DNA of 33,395 nucleotides from Chara braunii (Eukaryota > Streptophyta > Charophyceae > Charales > Characeae): positions 258,437-291,831 of the forward strand of contig BFEA01000178.1 of NCBI GenBank assembly GCA_003427395.1. The letters run 5' to 3'. Numbering within the stretch: position 1 is the first letter of the stretch; each line of letters opens with the position of its first letter. The notes under the pieces are model-generated. The model made no database searches. It saw nothing but the letters and a program-made list of their open reading frames with translations, and was not told the DNA's origin. Positions 25,876 through 33,395 of the stretch are shown piece after piece. Position numbers and translations under genes: made by a program.

Positions 25876-26983
25876 TGTGAGGAATGAGCCCTCAAGGGGC
25901 CTAGCCAACATGCACATATTCTGGGATGTGGCCCCCAGCAAGCCTCGTGCCCGCCCTATGTGAAGGAGGGCCTGAATCTCCACGTGAGGCCCTTATCCTA
26001 GCATTTCACAATGTGGATATCAGACAGTTGCAGCACGCCAGTTGGTTGGAGTGCAGCGTGAGCCTCTGCTCCTGCGTCAAGCAGTTGAGCCCAAGGCCTC
26101 AATTGGTTGAGCCCTGGGCACACGCAGGGAGAGGACGACACATCACGTACTGGTCGCGGGCAACTCAGAACGCAGCATTGTCGTCATCCAGGCCCAGCGA
26201 ACCAATGAGAAACAGGCAAAGCACCTGAGCCTGGACCTCGGCCTTGGGGGAGCCCAACTGTTTGAGGCCCAGGCCCCCACAACTGTCAACTGGGCCTGGG
26301 CGCAGGTACTGGGGCCCGACCGGAAGCTACTGGGAGCTTCACAGACAGGCCCAGGGGCAGCAGAACTGGCTGCCACTTCCATATAGGAAGAGAGGCAGCC
26401 AGGGCTAGGCATTTTGGCCTAGGCAGGCAATGCGGTCCCGCTGCTGCGCTAATGCGCATGTGGCTGCGTCGCGCTAGCTGGCTGGGGCGCGTGCGGGCGC
26501 TTGGAGGTGACAAGGGGCGCTGCAGGGCAGCGGGGCGCAGGCAGCCATAGCCGGGCTGCTGGGCGTGCAGGGGTGCAGCGTGCGACTGTGGTCTTCAGGA
26601 AGGAGGCGCTGGTGGGTAAGAGAAGGAAGGAGGAGGGGAGCGATGTGAGTACATACCTGGTGTGCGAGAGGAGGTCGGCATTGGTGTTGACGTCATGCAC
26701 GCTGGTCTTCAGAGGCTGATTCGTCCAGGTTGCTTAGCGTAGAGATCGTAGTTAGGCTGAGTAGGATAGGCAGGGCGCCTGGCGCCACTCTGAAAGAGCT
26801 ACATTGGATACTGCGTTGGTGTGGCCTGAAGGGCTTGGACATTGACTGACGATTCTGCTGTATCCTTCTCATATGGATGGTTTCTTGGTGCAAGTGTGCT
26901 ATCTGTTCGGTGCATGACTACTTGGGCTTCTGCGTGAATTGCAATTTGGATTTCTGTATATCGTTCACACTCATATTCCTTGC
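25876..26983 (+). mobile_element. Second family 1 LTR, truncated at its 3' end
   Basis: It begins TGTGAGGAATGAGCCCTC and parallels 1034-2200, with many substitutions and indels in the middle. Clear shared blocks are GGGCGCCTGGCGCCA, GACATTGACT and CTCATATTCCTTGC against CTCATGTTCCTTGC. After 26983 the similarity ends abruptly. The last approximately 470 bp of the LTR and the PBS are absent. The frames within it are not conserved between the copies and are not genes. Confidence 0.75.
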
Positions 26984-27737
26984 GAAATTAACTCCTGCGA
27001 AGAATGCCCTAAGATCCCCCAGAGATGTGTTTGACGTAACCACATCTGAAAGACTTTGAGCCCCAGTTGTCTCCTCACCGTCCTGAATAAGAAACCAGAG
27101 TTGAAGACTCATGATCCCAAAGCCACTATTACAGTTGAGTAGTTCCGAAGCACTTATCTGCCCCACTCTCCCTCAGAGATGTGTTTGACAACAGGCCGCC
27201 TGCCTGACAGTAGTAAGTGCTTTCCGCCACAGAGAGAAATCCTTATCTGCTAGACAGCTAATCCTACACAACAGGGAGGGCAATCAATGCTGTTTGGCAA
27301 GCAAAACTGTCTAGGCCGAAAAAATTATAGGCTTGTTCTTCACCTATACTCCTTCCTCTCTGCCCCCATCTGTGTGTGTGTCTCTGTCTGTATATTACTT
27401 CCTCTCTGAGACTCTCTCTCTCTCTCTCCCAACAGCTCCCCTGCTCTGTGTGCGTGCATTTGATTTCCCTTAGAAGAGCTGAAAAGAATAAAACACAGCG
27501 TAATTAATGCGCCTTTCAGCCAAGGACAAACCAAATAAAATAAAAATAAGAATTTTAAAATCTTGATCAGAATATAGACAAGGGGAAAAAACAGAAGAAA
27601 GAAGCTGAAGCCAAATACAGATATGTTTCTTGATGCTGTGTCTTCATCTTCCCTATCGCCGCAGCGGACGAGAGCTTGAATTCAAGTTTCTATATTTTCC
27701 TCTTTTTATTTTTTTAACTTTGTCTGTATTTTTTGTG
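26984..27737. other. Non-coding stretch with a 15-bp direct repeat and CT microsatellite
   Basis: No gene is seen. AGAGATGTGTTTGAC occurs at 27021-27035 and again at 27176-27190, 155 bp apart, as might flank an insertion. TCTCTG-type pyrimidine repeats fill roughly 27355-27430. The sequence before 27738 is A- and T-rich. Confidence 0.6.
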
Positions 27738-28120
27738 GGAAATTTTTCGATATGCCCCTGAAAGTTCGATTTATTTGCGCCGTGCCCCTCCCATGGCCCA
27801 CTTACTCTGTCGTACCCCTGGTGCCTCTGAACTCTCCTGCAGACCCCTGTCAGTGAGGGGTGCAACTTTCCAGCATGCCCCTGTGGTCGTTGGTGGCACT
27901 CACAGCCGTTCCCCTGGCCCTGGGAAGGGAGCTACCGGGGCATACTGGAAATTTGGAACTGGTACGCGTAGGGGCATGTTGAACATTATTCAGGCCCAAA
28001 CAATGCCAGGGGTTTTTGGAAACTTCAATCGTTGTTGGAGGGGCGCGACAGAGTAAGTCGGCCATCAAAGGGGCACGGCGCAACTAAATCGAACTTTCAG
28101 GGGCGTATCGAAAAGTTTCC
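27738..28120. mobile_element. Long-inverted-repeat (foldback/MITE-like) element, 383 bp
   Basis: The left end GGAAATTTTTCGATATGCCC and the reverse complement of the right end GGAAACTTTTCGATACGCCC match. The match continues inward for about 75-80 bp with few differences (CTGAAAGTTCGATTTA, TTGCGCCGTGCCCCT, ACTTACTCTGTCG). Weaker symmetry, mostly spaced CCCCT boxes and TTTCCAG[C/T]ATGCCCC, extends toward the centre. It has no coding capacity. A clear target-site duplication is not visible; the flanks are T-rich. Confidence 0.8.
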
Positions 28121-28815
28121 TTTTTTTTTTTTCAAACGGGCCCAGTGCCCAAGGCTATACATCAATTGAGTAACAAAAAGAATCAATTGCAGGGGCCGAC
28201 ACTCCTCAATCCTACACCTCAGGCTGAGCCGCACCCCTGTATAGATGCTAAGGAAAGAAGAACCAAATTGACACAACCAAAGAATTCCTACAGAATCGTG
28301 GATCAATATACATATATTATATCCTCAAACCACGAACTACCTACTCACAAATACAGCACCATGAACTCCAAACAGTCCACCACCACCATCTTGCATTCTC
28401 TCCTTCTCCCCACTGCTGAATTCAAGTTTTTATTCAATAAATGAGTTTTATTCAACTCATTATCTGTAAATTACTTATTCAGTCCAAGTAAATCTTACAA
28501 GGCCTTATTCCCCAATTAAGATTCAGAACTTCGAGTTAGCGCCTTCTCTTTGATCCTTTGATAGGGTCGAGTCGCACGGGTAATGGAAAGTGGAAAAGAG
28601 AAAGGTTGGTGACTCAATTCTTATCTGAAGAGTTTAAACTGGAGCTTAATCAGCAGGTGCGAAGCACAAAAAGTCATAATGGGATATCTCTCCTAAGTAC
28701 CCAAATTCATGTCGTGAAATGGAAGGCACTAAGACAATTGGGTTTTGTATGACTCTTACGTGCCCAAGGCCACGGAGTGGCCGCAGCGCCAGTTACCTCT
28801 TTTTTTAATTTAAGA
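28121..28815. other. Stretch without a supported gene
   Basis: There is moderate AT content and there are short frames of 60-100 codons with no recognisable motif. Because the adjoining tRNA looks organelle- or bacterium-like, this stretch could be part of an organelle-derived insertion, but I cannot identify any organelle gene in it. Confidence 0.4.
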
Positions 28816-28891
28816 TGGAGCCTATGACCGGACTTGAACCGGAGGCCTTTCCCTTACCAAGGGAACGCTCTACCACCTGAGCTACGTAGGC
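28816..28891 (-). tRNA. tRNA-Thr(GGT), bacterial/organelle type, CCA encoded
   Basis: The minus strand from 28891 folds as a standard 73-nt tRNA. The acceptor is GCCTACG/CATAGGC (one C-A mismatch); T8-A9; D arm GCTC...GAGC; anticodon stem TTCCC/GGGAA with loop TTGGTAA (anticodon GGT, Thr); 5-nt variable loop; T arm TCCGG-TTCAAGT-CCGGT (one T-T mismatch at 49-65); discriminator T. The next three bases (28818-28816) are CCA. Encoded CCA and this sequence style are typical of bacterial and some organelle tRNAs, not of eukaryotic nuclear ones. The two mismatches suggest it may be a transferred, decaying copy. Confidence 0.85.
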
Positions 28892-29001
28892 TCACGGGGA
28901 AATTGGAGAAGATCAGACTTGAACTGACCGTATCTAATGCACTTTTCAGGGTTGAGGGGGTTAACTTTGGTTTGAAAAGTAGGGGTCCCTATTAACCGCC
29001 T

Positions 29002-29754
29002 ATGGGCAAAATACCGAAGAAGAAAGAGGAGGAGAAAGAGAGATTGGGGAAGGAGAGAAGGGAATTGTTGGAGAAGTTAAAAATGCTTGAAAAACAGAAA
29101 CAGCAGGCTGGAGTAGTAGAAGAGGAAGAAGAAGAAGAAGAAGAAGGAGAAGAAGAGGTGAGGCTGGACAACCCCAGGAAGAGGGTTGAAGGAGGAATGT
29201 GCACCGAAAGGGGTGAGTCCAGTCAACTGCATTTCTACCCAGTTGAGACCCAAACGTGGATGGAGAAGTTTGGGTTCAGGAAGGATGAGTGGGCAGAAGA
29301 GTCAGAGGCTGAGAGGGTAGAACTCACAGCAAAATTGGAGGCGGTAGAGGACGATGCTGAGAGAGAGCTCATGGTGCAGGAGAGACAACATGAATTGCAT
29401 CAGCGGCTCTTGATAAAGAAAAGGGCGGAGATGGACGAGAAGAGGAGACTGAAAGCTGAAGGGGAGAAGATTGAATGTCAACTCAAGGAATAGAAGGGTC
29501 GTGAGGGTGAATGGAAAGACGACCGTACCCTTATGGTCAACGCCCTAATACATACTAACCAGGAACTCACCGCTATAAATAAGTCTATCGTCCGACTCAA
29601 ACAGCACAATCACGAGTTCAAAGGCACTTGGAACAACTACCTAAGTGTCGCTGCCCACCGGATAGATGAGCGCGTCGGGGGATATGCACAACAACTGGAA
29701 GTTATATTCACCTTGAAATTAGTAGACACCATCGCCACGAAAGTCAGAAAGTGA
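29002..29754 (+). pseudogene. N-terminal coiled-coil region of a third retroelement Gag
   Basis: ATG start (MGKIPKKKEEEK). A Lys/Glu-rich coiled coil with a run of Glu lies at residues 40-52. A second helical region (ERVELTAKLEAVEDDAERELM, RLLIKKRAEMDEKRRLKAE) follows, and a TAG interrupts at 29491-29493 where Gln is likely. The same frame then goes on (NALIHTNQELTAINKSIVRL, NNYLSVAAHRIDERVGGY) to TGA at 29752-29754. The layout of coiled coil, acidic linker and capsid continues downstream. No pol follows in the window. Confidence 0.6.
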
Positions 29755-29877
29755 TGGTGGAGGTGGAGATGGTGGAGATGATGGTGGTGAAGATGGGAAG
29801 AGAGGCAAAGGCCCGAAAAAGGAAGGAGATCCAAAAGGGGAAGAAAGACCGTCCGAAAGGGAGAAAGGAGAGAGAAG
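29755..29877 (+). other. Gly/Asp-rich linker of the third Gag, out of frame
   Basis: A GGTGGAGAT-type repeat encodes, in the third frame, a Gly/Asp/Lys-rich stretch (DGGGGDGGDDGGEDGKRGKG). The flanking Gag parts are in the first frame. Two frame changes are thus needed to read through. The repeat is simple enough to have slipped. Confidence 0.45.
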
Positions 29878-30126
29878 ATGAAGGTGAAGATCCCCTGGAC
29901 TTCTAACGGAAAAAGGGAAGAAAACTTCTACCAATGGGAGGCGCACATGGGCACCTATCTATACAGACAGATGATACCGTGTTGGGACCGTGTCTTGATG
30001 ACAAGCTCATGCCGGAGTGGAGATGCTGCGAACTTTGCTCTCTCCCTAATGAAGGAGGTAGGTTGCACATCGATGGTCAAATACTCCCAACGAACCTGCA
30101 TTGAAGATTTCTTCCTGGCCTTAAAA
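29878..30126 (+). pseudogene. Gag capsid fragment, interrupted by a MITE-like insertion
   Basis: MKVKIPWTSNGKREENFYQW, then EAHMGTYLYRQM, then DAANFALSLMKEVGCTSMV and CIEDFFLALK resemble the start of a Retrotrans_gag domain. The reading frame ends where the 162-bp insertion begins at 30127. The segment from about 29981 onward is duplicated at about 30500-30642. Confidence 0.6.
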
Positions 30127-30288
30127 CACTAGTACCTTTGTCGGTTCGAAAATACTCGGCCTCGGACCTTTCAGGAGTCCGAAATGAAACGACGGCCACC
30201 GATCAGATTGATCAACGTCGGGCTCGACCTCCTGAAAGTTCGGGAGCTGGAAAGACCTTGTCGAAACAGGACGCCAGAGGTACTAGTG
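30127..30288. mobile_element. MITE-like insertion, 162 bp, CACTAGTACC termini
   Basis: The ends are CACTAGTACCT and AGGTACTAGTG, perfect inverted 11-mers. Looser symmetry further in includes CTTTCAGGAG against CTCCTGAAAG. TTAAAA stands directly before it (30121-30126) and again one base after it (30290-30295), consistent with a target duplication. The duplicate of the same gag region at 30630-30660 lacks the insertion. No coding capacity. Superfamily is unresolved: the CACTA-like end does not agree with the apparent 6-bp TTAAAA duplication. Confidence 0.75.
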
Positions 30289-30684
30289 GTTAAAAAAATC
30301 AATTTAAGGACAAAAACCTAGCCCGACGTACAAAACGTTTGATCCTCAACATAGCCGATCGGAAATGGAAGAACGTGTCAACACTAAAGGCCACCATGGA
30401 CGAACGCCTGCAGTGTCCCGATCACGGTCTCACTATTGGGACCGTGTCTTGATGGCAAGCTCATGTCTGGGACCGTGTCTTGATGGCAAGCTCATGCCTG
30501 GGACCGTGTCTTGATGGCAAGCTCATGCTTGGGTGGAGATATTGCGAACTTTGCTCTCCCCCTAATGAAGGAGGTAGGTTGCACATCGATGGTAGAATAC
30601 TCCCAACGAACCCGCATTCAAGATTTCTTCATGGCCTTTAAGAATCGATTTGAGGACAAAAACTTAGCCTGACGTACATAATAT
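30289..30684 (+). repeat. Tandemly duplicated gag segment with a 31-bp triplication
   Basis: The gag segment 29981-30430 (without the MITE) recurs at about 30500-30785. Both have the region around AAATGGAAGA...CTAAAGGCCAC...CTGCAGTGTCCCGATCACGG. Between the two, a 31-bp unit starting GGGACCGTGTCTTGATGGCA is present three times (30438, 30469, 30500) and once at about 29984. It is part of the decayed Gag gene, not a separate gene. Confidence 0.85.
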
Positions 30685-31323
30685 TTGATCCTCAACATAG
30701 CCGATCGAAAATGGAAGAGTGTGTCGGCACTAAAGGCCACTATGGACGAACTCCTGCAGTGTCCCGATCACGGTCTCACTCCCACACAGATCTTGAACAA
30801 CTTTGCGCGAGCACTTCCTGAACCCCATCGATCCCAACTGTATGCCCAAACCAAGGAAGAGAGCATGACATATGAGAACTTTGAGAAGTTTAGTAAGATA
30901 GTCGTAGACCACGCTGGCTTCCTCCAAGAGGCAAACTATTGCCATTATTGGAAGGACCTGCAGAAAGGAGTTCGTTGGAAGAATAGAATGATATTTGGTA
31001 GTATAGAGGGGAAGGATAGTCTTCTGGTCACATTTGAGGGTGGTGGAGTTGAGGAACTGCCCTATGAAAACATAGATTATGGACTGGAAGACCCGAACAG
31101 CAACCGGGCAGCCCAAGGAGGGGACTATTCGGCTGCTGCAGCCCACAGGGGAGGGCGGCAAGGAGGAAGAGGAGGCCAAGGAAGAGGTGGAGGAAGAGGA
31201 CGTGGCACCCATGGGAGGAGTAGCGAAGGTAGCTATTACGCGGGAGGTAAGGGTAGTTGTTCCCCGCAAGGTGGACGCGGTTCCTCCTCCACAGGTGGAA
31301 AAGATAGAGGGTGCAAACCATGA
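30685..31323 (+). pseudogene. C-terminal Gag with RGG-box tail (third retroelement)
   Basis: The frame is open from 30685 (no ATG at the head; it continues the duplicated capsid coding region above) to TGA at 31321-31323. The capsid-like part is TMDELLQCPDHGLTPTQILN, ALPEPHRSQLYAQTKEE, then NFEKFSKIVVDHAGFL. The tail is rich in RGG and GRG (GGRQGGRGGQGRGGGRGRG) and would bind RNA in place of a zinc knuckle, since I see no CCHC. No protease or RT follows. An alternative frame (31079-31660) runs opposite the tail and beyond but shows no known domain. Confidence 0.6.
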
Positions 31324-32436
31324 CCAGCACATCCAGGGATTGCTGATGGCGATCCTTGGAAAGAGATGGGAATCGATCAATCGTTGTGGCAGAAAATACT
31401 TAATGCCAACCAATAGCTGTCCGGAGACCGCTTGTCCTAGGGTTTCTCTCGGTGGTTCCCTCGCAAGCATCGGTGATGAGCTGATCACTCGTCTCCAAGC
31501 TTGGGCCGAAATGAAGAAGAAGAGTAAAGGGCAGCTAATACCACATATTTTTGGAAATTTTGCAGAAGTCTTTAGCCGAAGCTGGGTAATGGCTCCAGTG
31601 TCTAATTTGTTCCTTAAACCACCAGAACATGGCCCCACCCAACTTGAGAATCACAACTGAGACACTCCAAGGGGCCAACCGCCAAAAGGCTGGCAGCGCA
31701 AGCTAAACAAAAACGTTGTGCTAGCATTCGGCAAAGCTTGGTGCACATGAGGCTTGTGAATTTTGGAGCTGCAATGTTCCTAAAAGAAGATAAAAAGAAA
31801 AGAAAAAAGTGACCGAGGAGCGTAGGCTCTCATTCAGACTGCGCAGTATGAGGTAGAAGGTCTGTAACATGGAGTGATCCGTGTTTTGTGAAAAAAAGAC
31901 TTGAAACAAAAAGCTTTCCACCATCTAGCTGAAGATACACCCACCATTCTACACACGTGGTGAGTGCTGCAATGAGTCCAAATTATCTGACAGTAAGAGA
32001 GGAACAAGGTCAAGGAGTATCATTCGACGTTATGCTTGTGCTTGGCGTCAACAGAGAATCCCACACTGACCAAGTGCAGGGGACAGACTACCTATTGGAA
32101 GCTGGCCATGGTGCTTCCTCCATAGCCTCGCCATCAGTGGCACACGCATTGACTGGAAGATTGTTCCTGCTGTTCAGACTTCTTCTTCACTTGCCAGCGG
32201 CTGTGTTTCCACTTCAAACAGCCTCCCCAGGCACGAGTCAGGTCGGAAGATATCCCTCATGACATCATGTTCCATCTTCTCTCCTCCTCCACCTTGCTAC
32301 ACTTCTTGTTATTGAGAATTAGGGAGGAGATTGGTGGTAATTGTGTGAATTTTGAACATTGTAAATCGAGGGTACCAACTCAGGGACAATTCCGAAGTGC
32401 CTGACGGCAAATGTTGCAGAAAGATGGAGAAGACAC
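31324..32436. other. Stretch without a supported gene
   Basis: Frames of 65-190 codons exist on both strands, but none shows a family motif, and there is no clear exon structure. It may be the interior of a heavily decayed retroelement lying between the Gag remnant and the LINE tail. Confidence 0.4.
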
Positions 32437-33032
32437 ATGCAAACTCCTTTGGAATGGATGCAACACTTATCTTGGGGCTGTTATAATAACTCTATCCGAC
32501 CACAGAAGGTTAGAGGTATACAGTGGCTCCTGCTCTATCAAGTAGTCCCAGTTAATGAATGGCTGCATCTCAGAAGGAAGGGAAGTCAGCATACAGAGCA
32601 TTCTCCCCTTTGTACGAATGTGTGATCGGCCTGCCATAGAATCCTTGACTCACTGCTCCATGTAATATGAGCACGCGGATAGACCGTGGCAAAGGGCCAG
32701 CCCTGTATTGGTACATCTGTCTGATCAGCAATTTCCAAAGGACCCTTTTGTAGTCCTCACAGCTAAGGATAGACTGGAGCAAATCTCTTCAGACAACGGG
32801 ACGATGCGAGACTTACTTTGACGAACAGGACCGCAGGTTAAGATTTGGAAGGCCCTATGCGGTTGGATGCTGGGAAACAAGGTAATCTCACTTTGCAGGA
32901 ATGTGGACGGAATTTAAGCATATGGTGGAGATACAAATCAGAACCGAATGGAGAAAAATGCTGAAAGGACTGGAGGCCGAAGTGGAGGAATCAAAGCCAG
33001 TTCTCCTGCAAAAGAGTTTTGAGGCCCTTTGA
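32437..33032 (+). pseudogene. 3' end of a LINE (non-LTR retrotransposon) ORF2, decayed
   Basis: WLLLYQVVPVNEWLHLRRKG followed, after a one-base frame change near 32615, by MCDRPAIESLTHCSM and HADRPWQ has the layout of the zf-RVT zinc domain found near the end of plant LINE ORF2 (L-x-(2)-A/V-L/V-P-V...C...C...ES..HC...C..A...W). Here the third Cys position is a TAA. KIWKALCGWMLGNKVIS follows. After another frame change, WTEFKHMVEIQIRTEWRKML and its continuation end at TGA 33030-33032. Several stops and shifts make it inactive. The domain assignment is by pattern and is moderate. Confidence 0.55.
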
Positions 33033-33332
33033 CTCTACAAAGGAAAAGTAGCAAAATAAAAGGAAACATGCTAGGCATTCTTTTCACCAATTGGAGTCGA
33101 GTGACTCCCGGTATTTCTTTAAAAGGACAGGAGGAGCACATAGATTACCTGGATGGGGATATAAACTTGTAGTTTTTCTATCAAGACATTAGCAGATGCT
33201 GAAGATGAGAAGTTGAGAACGTTTCTTCACGAGCCTAGCTTTTAGAGTAACAAGAGGAATGCCCGCCGCGACAGCGGCGGGGACCAAAAGAGAAAAAAAA
33301 AAAAAAGGAAATTGCAATTCCGCACCAATGCC

Positions 33333-33339
<7 letters not shown>

Positions 33340-33395
<56 letters not shown>
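33340..33395 (+). repeat. (CT)n microsatellite at window edge
   Basis: An uninterrupted CT dinucleotide runs from about 33345 to the last base, preceded by a 14-base A run near 33293. Its true length lies beyond the window. Confidence 0.95.

Noticed and set aside
29002-29493. A cellular coiled-coil protein gene
   Set aside because: The frame continues past a stop into a capsid-like Gag region, so it is better read as the N-terminus of a retroelement Gag.
30730-31638. 302-codon minus-strand frame with Cys/Leu-rich sequence
   Set aside because: Opposite the third Gag; the plus-strand reading has the duplicated capsid and RGG tail, and this one has no family features.

Overview
This window is eukaryotic repeat-dense DNA from a green-lineage genome, most likely a charophyte alga of the Chara braunii type. 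That name is an inference from how the Gag/Pol proteins look, not a search result. No ordinary host protein gene could be supported. Almost everything recognisable is retrotransposon, mostly Ty3/gypsy, in nested and rearranged fragments, plus a non-LTR (LINE) tail, two small inverted-repeat elements and one tRNA-like gene.

Layout. 1-996 is the 3' part of a gypsy integrase (family 1), followed by its polypurine tract and a full LTR (1034-2675). An initiator-Met-type primer binding site (2678-2690) follows that LTR at once, so the same LTR also serves as the 5' LTR of whatever lies to its right. A repetitive AT-rich leader (2691-4006) then leads into the gag-protease-RT-RNase H-integrase of a different gypsy family (element A, 4007-8522, plus strand). 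Element A has a well-formed -1 frameshift signal at the gag/pol junction, but its pol is broken by small deletions and catalytic substitutions, and it stops in mid integrase.

At 8523 begins a very large minus-strand gypsy element (8523-24639). Its 3' LTR is about 2.55 kb (8523 to about 11070), its 5' LTR is truncated (23153-24639), and its 17-nt primer binding site matches the 3' end of tRNA-Asp. Its pol (integrase, RNase H, RT, protease, zinc knuckle, Gag; 11629-17005) is of a type I associate with basidiomycete gypsy elements rather than ordinary plant chromoviruses. It has its own heptamer-spacer-hairpin -1 frameshift site at 14645-14678. Between the 5' LTR leader and gag (17.08-22.3 kb) lies about 5.2 kb of unfamiliar coding sequence containing tandem, diverged copies of the same protein module at roughly 0.8-kb spacing. 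I know of no described counterpart, and this is the main candidate for a new system.

From 24640 a second, decayed copy of the family 1 integrase runs into a truncated LTR (25876-26983). The right part (27-33.4 kb) holds a long-inverted-repeat element (27738-28120), a minus-strand tRNA-Thr(GGT) with an encoded CCA (28816-28891), a decayed coiled-coil/RGG-box Gag (29002-31323) with a tandem duplication and a MITE-like insertion whose empty site is kept in the duplicate, the 3' end of a LINE (32437-33032), and a CT microsatellite at the edge. Most reading frames carry nonsense or frameshift changes, so the window is largely a graveyard of elements rather than a working operon or gene cluster.
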